Below are positions 8,420-15,970 of a DNA stretch of 32,217 bases, in pieces. A model generated the notes under the pieces. That model saw only the letters and a program-made list of their open reading frames with translations, was not told the DNA's origin and did no database searches. Where the stretch lies: positions 1 to 32,217 of the forward strand of contig CALUOB010000011.1 in assembly GCA_944322175.1 (NCBI GenBank), in the 5' to 3' direction. The position numbers and the translations under genes were made by a program. Source of the DNA: an uncultured Coriobacteriaceae bacterium. GTDB taxonomy: Bacteria; Actinomycetota; Coriobacteriia; Coriobacteriales; Coriobacteriaceae. The stretch's first letter is position 1; every line of letters starts with the position of its first letter.

Positions 8420-8644
8420 CTAACGGTGTGAAACGGCCCATAGCAGCCAGAGCATGGCCAAGCTCAGAGCCGCCATGATCGCGAGCCAGGCCACCATCTG
8501 CACGAGCGTGGCCCCCGCCCGTGCAACACGGCTGCGAGGTACGGGCGCAGTGGGCGGCGGAGCGTAGGGGCTGCGCACAGAGCGCCGCGGCGACCGGCCG
8601 GGTTGGGGCTCCCGCAGGGCGCGGTACGTGCTGTTTTTCTCCAT
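8420..8644 (-). CDS. Small tail-anchored membrane protein, unknown function
   Basis: Predicted 74-residue protein beginning MEKNSTYRALREPQPGRSP. The first 45 residues are basic and proline-rich; the last 30 (LVQMVAWLAIMAALSLAMLWLLWAVSHR) form a single membrane helix near the C-terminus, so the body probably faces the cytoplasm. A very strong ribosome site, AGGAGGTGG, sits directly before the ATG at 8642-8644; an in-frame GTG three codons earlier falls inside that site and is not the start. It lies 33 bp ahead of the ABC ATPase and is presumably the first gene of that operon. I do not recognise a family. Coding status rests on the ribosome site, composition and spacing. Confidence 0.6.
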   Translation of the reverse strand: MEKNSTYRALREPQPGRSPRRSVRSPYAPPPTAPVPRSRVARAGATLVQMVAWLAIMAALSLAMLWLLWAVSHR

Positions 8645-8889
8645 AGGTCCCACCTCCTGACTCTATACTGGCAGGGCCGCCAACCGGCTGCCATCGATTT
8701 GCCTTACGCTTAGGTGACGTTTTTGCAAGCCAGGCTAAAGGAGTCCTTAAGGCAGGGTGGGCAGGGCTTTTCCTGGACGCTTGCCCTTCCCGGCAGTCCG
8801 GTCTACCCGGTTGCCCCGGCCTTGCCCTTCTCACCCTCCCCCGCCCTGCCCTTCTCACCCTCTCCGGCCCCCTTCCGGCTCCCTCCTCT

Positions 8890-9013
8890 GCCAAAAAACG
8901 CTGTTAGCAGCGTCTTTTGGCATGGGCGCAACAACCTCTTTACCTGCACAAACGCCCTGTTTTCCCAGCTCAGAGACGTTGGCCAAATTACGCTGTTAAC
9001 AGCGTTTTTTGGC
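8890..9013. repeat. Composite palindromic element, copy 1 (124 bp, inverted relative to copies 2 and 3)
   Basis: Two 32-bp palindromes, 8890-8921 and 8982-9013, of the form GCCAAAAAACGCTG - 4-nt loop - CAGCGTTTTTTGGC, separated by exactly 60 bp. Read in reverse complement, the 60-bp spacer shares blocks AGCTGGGAA, CGTTT and GCAGGTAA with the other two copies. Outside the palindromes the left flank is C-rich (including the near-tandem CTGCCCTTCTCACCCTC) and the right flank G-rich, so the flanks also pair partly. It occupies the 8645-9181 gap between divergent genes; apart from the repeat and the azlC promoter, no gene is seen there. Each palindrome could act as a bidirectional terminator. Confidence 0.85.
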
Positions 9014-9129
9014 AAGGGAGGGAGCGGCGCCGGGGGGCTGACGGTTTGACAGGGGGGGGCAGCGCCGGGGGGGCTGGCGGGGAGGAGGGAGCGGCGCCGG
9101 AGAAAATCACCGGCCACTGGGCCTTGTCG

Positions 9130-9135
9130 TATAAT
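9130..9135 (+). promoter_or_regulatory. azlCD promoter -10 box
   Basis: A perfect TATAAT lies 47 bp before the azlC ATG, giving a leader of about 40 nt. No recognisable -35 box is present at the expected position, so the promoter may be weak or need an activator. An in-frame ATG at 9134 overlaps this box and is therefore not the azlC start. Confidence 0.5.
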
Positions 9136-9181
9136 GGCCGCCTGCGAGAAGGACGGATCGACGCGCAAAGGAGGGTCGCCC

Positions 9182-9988
9182 ATGCCGAGAAGCACCGGTG
9201 CCGAGGCCACGGCCACCTGCGGCGAGAAGCGCCGCGGGCGCATTCGCCGCGCGTTTGCGGCGGCGTTTCCGCTCACGCTTCCCATCATGGCGGGCTTTGT
9301 GTTTTTGGGGCTTGCCTGCGGCGTGTACACGCACGCGCTCGGCCTGCCCGTTTGGGTGCCTACGCTCATGAGCGCGCTCATTTTTGCCGGTTCCGCCGAG
9401 TTTGTCGTGGCGTCTATGCTCACGGGCGCCTTCAATCCGGTGCAGGTGTTTCTCACGGTGTTCGTGGTCAACGCGCGGCACCTGTTCTACGGCCTGTCGA
9501 TGCTCGCGCGCTTCCGCGATACCGGGCGCAAACGGCCCTACCTCATCTTCGGCATGTGCGACGAGACGTTCTCGATCACCTACGCCGCCGACCCGCCCGC
9601 AGGCGTGGACCGCGGCTGGTTCATGTTCTTCGTCACGGTGCTCAACCAGCTGTACTGGGTCGTCGGCTGCACGCTCGGCGGCGTCTTCGGCGCGCTTCTC
9701 GACGTGCAGACCGAAGGCCTGAGCTTTGCCATGACGGCGCTGTTTGTGGTGATCTTTCTCGACCAGTGGCTCAAAGAGAAGAACCACGCCATGGCCGTAG
9801 CAGGCATTGCGCTCTCCGCTCTCATGCTGCTCGTCTTTGGGCCCGACAACTTCACCATTCCCGCCATGCTCGCGATCCTTGCCGCGGCAACCGTTCTGCG
9901 CGAGCGGCTGGAGCCCGTTATCGGCCTTGCGGGAGAAGAGCCGGCCACAGACGCAGCCACCTCCGAGAAGGACGGTGACGCGCGATGA
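9182..9988 (+). CDS. azlC: AzlC-family branched-chain amino-acid exporter, large subunit
   Basis: Integral membrane protein that with AzlD exports branched-chain amino acids or analogues. The 268 residues show the AzlC features FPLTLPIMAGFVFLGLACGV, IFAGSAEFVVASML, NARHLFYGLSM and DETFSITYA, and about seven membrane spans. The ATG at 9182 is chosen because AAAGGAGGG lies just upstream. The C-terminal tail (about 25 residues, charged) follows the last span. It overlaps azlD by four bases (ATGA), so the pair is translationally coupled. Family function is known from Bacillus azlBCD and Corynebacterium brnFE; no AzlB/Lrp-type regulator is adjacent here. Confidence 0.93.
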   Translation: MPRSTGAEATATCGEKRRGRIRRAFAAAFPLTLPIMAGFVFLGLACGVYTHALGLPVWVPTLMSALIFAGSAEFVVASMLTGAFNPVQVFLTVFVVNARHLFYGLSMLARFRDTGRKRPYLIFGMCDETFSITYAADPPAGVDRGWFMFFVTVLNQLYWVVGCTLGGVFGALLDVQTEGLSFAMTALFVVIFLDQWLKEKNHAMAVAGIALSALMLLVFGPDNFTIPAMLAILAAATVLRERLEPVIGLAGEEPATDAATSEKDGDAR

Positions 9989-10308
9989 CGACCGCCCAGA
10001 TGCTCATCACGATCGGCGCGGCGGTGCTCGCCACCGTGCTCACGCGCGCGCTGCCGTTTCTGGTGTTTCCCGAGGGCAGGCCTGCGCCGCGCTACGTGCG
10101 CTACCTCGGCAACGCGCTGCCGCCCGCGGTCTTCGGCCTGCTCGTGGTGTACTGCCTGCGCAGCGTCGACGTCATGGGCGCAACGCACGGGCTGCCCGAG
10201 GCGCTCGCCATTCTCGGCACTGCCGCTCTCCATCTCTGGAAACGCAACATGCCGCTTTCGATCTTTGGCGGCACGGCGCTCTACATGGCGATTCTCGCCC
10301 TTATCTAG
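9985..10308 (+). CDS. azlD: AzlD-family branched-chain amino-acid exporter, small subunit
   Basis: Small membrane partner of AzlC: 107 residues with about four hydrophobic spans and the typical LTRALPFLVFPEG and YLGNALPPAVFGLLVVYCLR segments. Its ATG overlaps the azlC stop (ATGA). It is convergent with the histidinol-phosphatase gene; the 64-bp gap has no clear terminator. Confidence 0.92.
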   Translation: MTTAQMLITIGAAVLATVLTRALPFLVFPEGRPAPRYVRYLGNALPPAVFGLLVVYCLRSVDVMGATHGLPEALAILGTAALHLWKRNMPLSIFGGTALYMAILALI

Positions 10309-10372
10309 CGCCGGGCCTGCTTGATTATCGCGCCGAGCCTGCCGTCGGGGCAAGGCCGCCGAGCGCTCGCCG

Positions 10373-11212
10373 TTAGCACTCGATAGCGTGAAAACGCGGC
10401 TCGCCCTTGTCGAAGGCGCACCACGACTCAAAGCCCAGCACCGCGAGCCGGCGGCGCACAAGCGAAATGTAGGCGCCCAGGTGCTCGGGCTTGTGCGAGT
10501 CGCTGCCGATGGTCACGATGCGGCCGCCCAGGTCACGGTAGAGCCTGAGGATCTCGGTGCAGGGTTGCAGGTCGGCAAGGCCGTAGCGAAAGCTCGACGT
10601 GTTGACCTCGATGCCCTTGCCATCGGCAATGACGCGCGTGAGGATCTCGGCGATAACGTCGCGGTTCTTCTCGAACGGGTAGACGCCCGCGGGATCGTAG
10701 CGCTTGATGAGGTCGAGGTGCCCTAGCACGCTGTAATGCTTGAACTGCTCCACCACGGCGAGCATCTCGGCGTAGTAGGCGTCGTTGTACTCCTGCTGCG
10801 TGCGGCCGCGCTGAAAGTCGCCGGTCCAGAACTCGAGGTCGCCTACCTGGTGGATCGAGAGGATCGCAAAGTCCATCTCGGAGCCCCAGCGCTCAAAAAG
10901 TGCGTTGAACTGGGGAATCGTGTGGCTCTGCACGCCAAACTCCAAGCCGCTTTTGACCGCGAGATCGTCCGCGAACTTCTCGCGCGCGGCGGCGAGCGCC
11001 TCAAAGTAGCGCGGGTAGTCGACGTTGACGACCGCCTTGCCGTCGACGACGCGCGTGTCGGGACCGGCGATGTCGGGCTTTACGCCGTAGTCAACGTGGT
11101 CGGTAAAGCAGATCTCGGCAAGATTCAGCTTAACGGCGTCGCGGCAGACGTCGGCGACGTCGTAAAACGAGTCGTCGCTGAACGCGGAGTGCACGTGGTA
11201 GTCGGCAAGCAT
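10373..11212 (-). CDS. PHP-domain histidinol-phosphatase (HisK/HisJ type)
   Basis: Metal-dependent phosphoesterase of the PHP family, most likely histidinol-phosphate phosphatase in histidine synthesis. The 279 residues show the four PHP motifs in order: YHVHSAFSDDS near the N-terminus, ICFTDHVDYG, KSGLEFGVQ with SIHQVGD, and a C-terminal TIGSDSHKPEHLG; the conserved GHLDLIKRY is also present. The ATG at 11210-11212 is chosen because MLADYHVH is the normal beginning and AAAGG precedes it; an upstream start would add 16 residues. No other his gene is in the window, so another PHP phosphatase activity cannot be excluded. The gene runs toward azlD. The 11213-11566 gap behind it holds repeat copy 2 and pyrimidine-rich flanks, but no gene. 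Confidence 0.85.
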   Translation of the reverse strand: MLADYHVHSAFSDDSFYDVADVCRDAVKLNLAEICFTDHVDYGVKPDIAGPDTRVVDGKAVVNVDYPRYFEALAAAREKFADDLAVKSGLEFGVQSHTIPQFNALFERWGSEMDFAILSIHQVGDLEFWTGDFQRGRTQQEYNDAYYAEMLAVVEQFKHYSVLGHLDLIKRYDPAGVYPFEKNRDVIAEILTRVIADGKGIEVNTSSFRYGLADLQPCTEILRLYRDLGGRIVTIGSDSHKPEHLGAYISLVRRRLAVLGFESWCAFDKGEPRFHAIEC

Positions 11213-11370
11213 GCGGTGGCCTTTCGTCGGTTGCGCGGTAGCTACCAGTGTAGCGCGCAACCTGTTCGAACGAGTGAGAAGAACCTGTCAACTTTTGCCG
11301 GGCGCGGCGGGCTTCTCCCCACCACCTCCCCCTCTGCCCACGTCCTCCTCTGCCCATATCCGCCCCCTCT

Positions 11371-11494
11371 GCCAAAAGACGCTGTTATCGGCGTTTTTTG
11401 GCCGACCCCATCTAGCTGGGAATTTGTTACGTTTCCGCAGGTAAGGGCCGTGTTTCTCCCCTGCCAAAAGACGCCGTTAGCAGCGTTATTTGGC
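11371..11494. repeat. Composite palindromic element, copy 2 (124 bp)
   Basis: Palindromes at 11371-11402 and 11463-11494 with a 60-bp spacer. The spacer differs from copy 3 at only three positions. In the first palindrome all 14 stem pairs are kept on the plus strand if two G-U pairs are allowed. Outer flanks CCCCCTCT and AGAGGGAG extend the terminal inverted repeat. Just to its right, 11483-11560, a roughly 40-bp stretch (CGTTATTTGGC followed by GCCGGGCGC) is repeated imperfectly. Confidence 0.88.
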
Positions 11495-11566
11495 AGAGGG
11501 AGAAGCGCCGGGCGCCCATCTCGCAACGACGTTATTTGGCTGGGAGCGAGACGCCGGGCGCTCGTT

Positions 11567-12525
11567 TCACTCGTGCAGAACCTTGGGCAGCAAGCCCATG
11601 AGCTGCCGCTGGCGGTCCTCAAAATCGGCGACGCGGCGCCTGTGGGGCCTGCCGAGCGCGCGCTCGAGCCCCTAATCAGATTGTTCAGCTCGCGTTGCTC
11701 GTAAACCTGGGAGGAGCGAACCGTAATGACCGTGACGCTCATCATCGCCAGCGCGTCGCTGCGCAGACGATCGCGCCGTTCATTGGCGGCGCCATCGTGA
11801 TCCGCCCTGCCGTTGTACTCGATATCGAACCCGGAAACGTATATGTCGCAGACGCAGGTCTCCTTGCCGTACAGCCGCGCCGCCTCGGGAGACAGCGCCA
11901 CGCGCCTGTTGAGCTCGATTCCCTTGATCGCGGCGCCTCCGTAACGGTGAGGGAGGCTCAGGAGCATAGCGAGAACCGCCTCCATGGGCGACCATGCGCC
12001 GTCGCTCACAAGCCTGGCGGCAAGGCGCGCGCGAGAAAGACCGCGCATGGGAGGAAAGTCGGCGAGCTGCCGTGCCAGTTCCGCCGCGCTGATCAGCGGG
12101 GTCTGCACGCGCCTGAAGCCGCGGGGCAAGCGTCGGTCCATCGCGTAGCCGCCGCAGAACTCGTAGGCGACCTCGAGCACCTCCGGCAGCGGCCGGGACG
12201 CCGCCAGCTGGACCAGACATAGAGCCGGTCCGCCGACATACACCCCGCTCGCCACCTGAACAAATGTGATCCCCGAAAGCGCCGCGGAGCACGTATGCCC
12301 AACGACTCCCCCGGACTCCCGCGAGCACGGATGCCTGGGGACCATGAGATGCACCGGCCGGTCGTTCAGGTCAAACCCGGCCAAGTCGATCGAGCCCAGG
12401 AGCCTTGAGCTCGCAATGCAGTCGCCGGGCAGCCGTTCAAACCGCACCGGCGGGTACTCCCCCGCCCTGAACCGGGGGCTCCTGAGCGCCGCCAAGCTCG
12501 TCTCTCCGTAGGTGAGCATCTTCAT
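11567..12525 (-). CDS. Hypothetical protein with a nuclease-like C-terminal region; frameshift near the 3' end
   Basis: A protein of about 319 residues once the frame is restored. The ATG at 12523-12525 has AAGGGGG six bases upstream. The middle (GITFVQVASGVYVGGPALCLVQLAA) resembles the effector-sensing part of AbiEi-like proteins. The C-terminal part (CDIYVSGFDIEYNG at 226-239, ERRDRLRSDAL, VTVITVRSSQV) has the D...E-x and arginine layout of the restriction-endonuclease/Vsr-like fold. After residue 286 the original frame changes character: it runs on through repeat copy 2 to a stop at 11242. One additional G in the run of four at 11669-11672 would join it to a charged, natural-looking tail ending LLPKVLHE at a TGA (11567-11569). 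The gene is flanked by two direct 124-bp repeats. Function unknown; nuclease relationship is inferred from motif layout. Confidence 0.6.
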
Positions 12526-12858
12526 CGTCGTCCCCCTTGCGCACGCGCGGTCAGCCAAAGCGGGCTTCTGTCCTTACCCGCACGCTAGCAAAGCGCCGTC
12601 CCGTCTGCGGCGGAGCGGGAGCCTCTTTCCCCGGCGCCCGACAAAACGCTTGTCTCCCATCAAACAATGGACGGCCTGCTGTTATCCACCGCCCTGCCTG
12701 AGCTTGGACGTTCCTGCACCAGGGTAAAACTTTGTAAGATCAAGCGCGGCTTTTTGACCAGTACCAGGCACCTGTGGAGAACCACCGCGCCTCCACACCA
12801 GCGGCCGCCAGGAGGGATGCGCCGCCCTCCTCGAGGGATGGCCTGCCCTCCCCTCTTT

Positions 12859-12982
12859 GCCAAATAGCGCTGTTATCGGCGTTTTTTGGCCGACCCCATC
12901 TAGCTGGGAATTTGTTACGTTTCCACAGGTCAGAGCCGTGTTTCTCCCCTGCCAAAAAACGCTGTTAACGGCGTTGTTTGGC
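12859..12982. repeat. Composite palindromic element, copy 3 (124 bp, same orientation as copy 2)
   Basis: Palindromes at 12859-12890 and 12951-12982 with a 60-bp spacer almost identical to copy 2. It lies in the 12526-13077 gap. To its right, 12983-13077 is purine-rich with several GGG runs. To its left, 12559-12858 holds no supported gene; a 66-codon plus-strand frame there has no ribosome site and unusual composition. Confidence 0.88.
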
Positions 12983-13077
12983 AGGGGAAGCAGGAGAAGG
13001 ACGAGTTTGGCGGGGAGGGATGGAACCGGAGAAGGGCGGGCTCGGCGGGACGGGAGGGGGGGTTGGAGAAGGGCGGC

Positions 13078-14259
13078 TTAAGCCTCGCGGGGGGCGGGGC
13101 GCAGGGAGGCCACGCAGACGGCCAAGCCGGCGAGAACCACCGCACCGCCAACAAAGCCGATCATCTCGAGCGAGAGCACGTTCTGGACGATGCCGCCGAG
13201 GGCAGACCCGCAGCCGATGCCCAGGTTAAAGAGCCCCGAGAAGATCGCCATGGCGACCGCGGAGGTGTCGGTGGACGTGCAGCGGATCACCTCGGCCTGC
13301 ACGGCCACGTTAAAGGCGGTTGCCGCCAGACCCCACAGCGCGCAGACCGCGAACGCGCCCACGGCAAGCGCAACCGAGAAGCGCATGAGCAAAAGCGCCG
13401 CCGCCACGCCGAGCACCATGATGCGCAAAAAGCCCTTGGCATGCCCGTCGTAAAAGCGCGAGAAGAGCCAGCTACCCGCAAGGCCGGCGATGCCGAAGAG
13501 CGTGAGCGCCGCCGTGATGGTTCCGGCGTCGAGGCCGCCGACCTGGGCGAAGAACGGCTCGATGTAGCTGTAACCTGTGTAGTAACCGAGCGCGAAGAGC
13601 ACGGTGACGGCGTAGAGCGCCACAAGGCCGCGGTTGCGCAGGAGCTCGGGCAGCTTGCCGAGCGTGAAGGGCTCGCCCTTCTCGAGCGTCGGCACCATGG
13701 CGGCGAGGTAAATGACAACGGCGAGCGCCGCCGCGCCCACGCAGCCAAACGTCACGCGCCAGCCAAACGCAAGGCCGATCACGCGGCCAAGCGGCATGCC
13801 CGCGATCATGGCGAGCGACGAGCCGGTGACCACCATGCTGAGCGCGAGCGCGCTGTGCCGCGGCGGTACGAGGCGCGAGGCAATGGGCGAGGCGATGGCC
13901 CAGAAGATCGCGTGCGCGGCGGCTACGAGCAGGCGCGCCGCAACGAGCAGCGGAAACGTGGGCGCCACGGCCGAAGCCACCTGGCCTACGGTAAACACCG
14001 CGAGCACCACGAGCAGCAGGCGCTTGAACTCAAGGCGCGAGGCTACGATCATCAGCGGCACCGAGAGGATCATGACCGCCCAGGCGTAGATCGAGATCAT
14101 CATGCCGGCCTCGGCCTCGCTCAGCGCAAACGACCCGGCGATGTCGGTCAGAAGGCCGACGGGCATAAACTCGGACGTGTTGACGATAAACGCCGCAAAC
14201 GCCATGCCGACGAGCGGCAGCATCTCGCGCAATGTGATCGATCCTTCTTTTGCGCCCAT
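13078..14259 (-). CDS. MFS transporter, DHA1 family (sugar-efflux/AraJ-like)
   Basis: Twelve-span proton-driven exporter of 393 residues. The N-terminal FIVNTSEFMPVGLLTDIA segment and the span-4/5 sequence AHAIFWAIASPIASRLVPP are typical of the SotB/YdeA/AraJ branch of DHA1 transporters, which export sugars or drugs. The ATG at 14257-14259 is chosen because AGGAG lies eight bases upstream; an in-frame ATG seven codons earlier has no better site. It is transcribed alone, from a TATAAT at 14329-14334. The substrate is not predictable from sequence. Confidence 0.88.
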   Translation of the reverse strand: MGAKEGSITLREMLPLVGMAFAAFIVNTSEFMPVGLLTDIAGSFALSEAEAGMMISIYAWAVMILSVPLMIVASRLEFKRLLLVVLAVFTVGQVASAVAPTFPLLVAARLLVAAAHAIFWAIASPIASRLVPPRHSALALSMVVTGSSLAMIAGMPLGRVIGLAFGWRVTFGCVGAAALAVVIYLAAMVPTLEKGEPFTLGKLPELLRNRGLVALYAVTVLFALGYYTGYSYIEPFFAQVGGLDAGTITAALTLFGIAGLAGSWLFSRFYDGHAKGFLRIMVLGVAAALLLMRFSVALAVGAFAVCALWGLAATAFNVAVQAEVIRCTSTDTSAVAMAIFSGLFNLGIGCGSALGGIVQNVLSLEMIGFVGGAVVLAGLAVCVASLRPAPREA

Positions 14260-14291
14260 GCGCAAACTCCTCTCCCGCATCTCTCACAGCA

Positions 14292-14383
14292 AACGCGCCC
14301 CGCCGCAAAGCGGAGCGCGTTCGGCGGGATTATAGAGGATGTACCGCGCGCCTTTGCCGACATGCGAGATTTTGCAAAATCAT
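14292..14383 (-). promoter_or_regulatory. MFS gene promoter, leader hairpin and upstream palindrome
   Basis: On the minus strand TATAAT is at 14329-14334, with no good -35. The predicted transcript then begins with a hairpin, AACGCGC (14292-14298) pairing with GCGCGTT (14315-14321) around an inner CCGC/GCGG stem. Upstream, GATTTTGCAAAATC at 14370-14383 is a perfect 14-bp palindrome centred about 45 bp before the -10, a plausible activator or repressor site. No regulator gene is adjacent. Confidence 0.5.
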
Positions 14384-14500
14384 AAAGAAGGCCAGGCTTG
14401 CTCGGCGCGAAGAGGACCGGGTTTACCCAGCGCGCAAAAGAATCGCAACCTGAATCGTGGGCCGAGCGCTTTTGGGTCGTTCCGCCCGCTTGAGCCCGAC

Positions 14501-15217
14501 CTACGCGGTGAAGAAGATCGTGCCGCCCAGCGCCACGTAGACCAGGCCCGAGACCACCGCCGTTACCCGGCCGGCGCGCTCGCTGCGCGCAAGCAGGCGC
14601 GAGAACGGCGCGGCAATGGCCACGATCACCACGGTCCACAGCGTCGAAAGCGCCGTGTACGTGAGCCCGAGCGCCAAAAACGGCAAGGGGCCGTGCTCGT
14701 TGGGCACCGCGATGAACTGCGGTAGAAGTGCCAAGAAAAACAGGATGATCTTGGGGTTGAGCACGTTGGTGAGCACGCCCTGCGTATAGGTCCGCGCAAG
14801 CGGCGCGGGCGCGGCTGTGGAAGCACCGGCAGCTGAAGCGCCCGGGGCGCCGGGGGCGGCTGGGGAGCTGACGGACGCGCGGGCGCCGTTTGAGGCGCTC
14901 TTCTCCCCCGCTGCGGTAGAGAAGGACGCGCCGCCCGAGAGCACGCTGCGCACGCCCATGACCACGAGGTAAGCGGCACCCGCGATCTTGATGGCGCCAA
15001 ACGCCACAGGCGACGCCGCGAGCACGAGCGAGAGCCCCGCCGCCACCAGCACGGTGTGCACGACGAGGCCCGTGTTGATGCCGAGCGCGCTTGCGAGCCC
15101 TTCGGCGCGGCCGCCGGCGATGGTGCGCGTGAGAATGTAGACCGTGTCGATGCCGGGCGTCAGGCAGAGCGCCGCGGCGGCGGCCACGAAGCCGGCGTAG
15201 TTCTCGATGCTCAGCAT
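14501..15217 (-). CDS. LysE/RhtB-family amino-acid exporter
   Basis: Membrane exporter of 238 residues. The N-terminal half shows LCLTPGIDTVYILTRTIAGGRAEGLASALGINTG, the RhtB signature, and the C-terminal half TQGVLTNVLNPKIILFFLALLPQF. Between span 3 and span 4 there is an unusually long Ala/Pro/Ser/Gly-rich cytoplasmic linker (about residues 95-138), which makes the protein about 30 residues longer than typical members. AGGAG lies ten bases before the ATG. It begins 12 bp after the ATPase of an amino-acid importer, so importer and exporter appear to be co-transcribed. Substrate unknown; basic amino acids, threonine or homoserine are usual in the family. Confidence 0.9.
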   Translation of the reverse strand: MLSIENYAGFVAAAAALCLTPGIDTVYILTRTIAGGRAEGLASALGINTGLVVHTVLVAAGLSLVLAASPVAFGAIKIAGAAYLVVMGVRSVLSGGASFSTAAGEKSASNGARASVSSPAAPGAPGASAAGASTAAPAPLARTYTQGVLTNVLNPKIILFFLALLPQFIAVPNEHGPLPFLALGLTYTALSTLWTVVIVAIAAPFSRLLARSERAGRVTAVVSGLVYVALGGTIFFTA

Positions 15218-15229
15218 AGAGCGCGGCTC

Positions 15230-15970
15230 CTAGAGGACCTTGGACAGGAAGCTCTTGGTGCGCGGGTTCTGCGGGTTGCCCATGACCTCGGCGGGCGTGC
15301 CCTGCTCCTGGATAACGCCCTCGTCGACAAAGATCACGCGGTCGGCGACCTCGCGCGCAAAGCCCATCTCGTGCGTAACGACCACCATCGTCATGCCCTG
15401 CTCGGCGAGCTCGCGCATAACGTCGAGAACCTCGCCCACCATCTCGGGGTCGAGCGCCGAGGTGGGCTCGTCGAAGAGCATGATGTCGGGATCCATGGCA
15501 AGGGCGCGGGCAATGGCCACGCGCTGCTGCTGGCCGCCGGAGAGGCTGCGCGGCTTGGCGTCGATCTTGTCGGCGAGGCCCACGCGCTCCAGAAGCTGAT
15601 GGGCCTTGGCCTCGGCCTCCTCCTTGCTCTTGAGCTTGAGCTCCACGGGCGCGAACATGACGTTCTGCTTGACCGTGTAGTGCGGGAAGAGGTTGAACTG
15701 CTGGAACACCATGCCCACGTGCTGACGGATCTTGTCGACGTCGGCCTTCTTGCCGGTGATGCTCTCGCCGTCGATGGTGATCTCGCCGGCGGTTGCCTCC
15801 TCGAGGCGGTTCAGGCAGCGCAGAAACGTCGACTTGCCGGAGCCCGAGGGGCCGATCACGCAGACGACCTCGCCCGCATGGATGTCGATGTCGATGCCGC
15901 GAAGCACGTGGTTGTCGCCGAAGCTCTTCTTGAGGCCGGCGACGTGGATCTTGATCTCGTTCTTATCCAT
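15230..15970 (-). CDS. glnQ: Polar amino-acid ABC transporter, ATP-binding protein
   Basis: ATPase of a PAAT-family amino-acid importer, 246 residues. Walker [10 protein letters not shown] is at 40-48, the Q-loop [16 protein letters not shown] follows, then the signature [15 protein letters not shown], Walker [17 protein letters not shown] and the H-loop [15 protein letters not shown]. This wording is characteristic of GlnQ/HisP/ArtP. The ATG at 15968-15970 directly abuts the permease stop codon with no intervening base, so translation is probably coupled. The symbol reflects the family; the exact substrate (glutamine, cystine or another polar amino acid) is not determinable. Confidence 0.93.
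   Translation of the reverse strand: MDKNEIKIHVAGLKKSFGDNHVLRGIDIDIHAGEVVCVIGPSGSGKSTFLRCLNRLEEATAGEITIDGESITGKKADVDKIRQHVGMVFQQFNLFPHYTVKQNVMFAPVELKLKSKEEAEAKAHQLLERVGLADKIDAKPRSLSGGQQQRVAIARALAMDPDIMLFDEPTSALDPEMVGEVLDVMRELAEQGMTMVVVTHEMGFAREVADRVIFVDEGVIQEQGTPAEVMGNPQNPRTKSFLSKVL

Noticed and set aside
4899-8644. Lipoprotein-release (LolCDE/MacB) interpretation of the ABC operon
   Set aside because: The permease has the single large C-proximal extracellular domain of BceB-type proteins, and the YxeA neighbour matches the yxdLM-yxeA arrangement.
11242-11566. Native C-terminus of the hypothetical gene reading through repeat copy 2
   Set aside because: The peptide is encoded by palindromes and pyrimidine-rich flanks and loses protein-like composition; the neighbouring frame gives a natural ending.
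12667-12867. 66-codon plus-strand frame in the gap before repeat copy 3
   Set aside because: No ribosome site, Pro/Arg-rich composition and overlap with repeat flanks.
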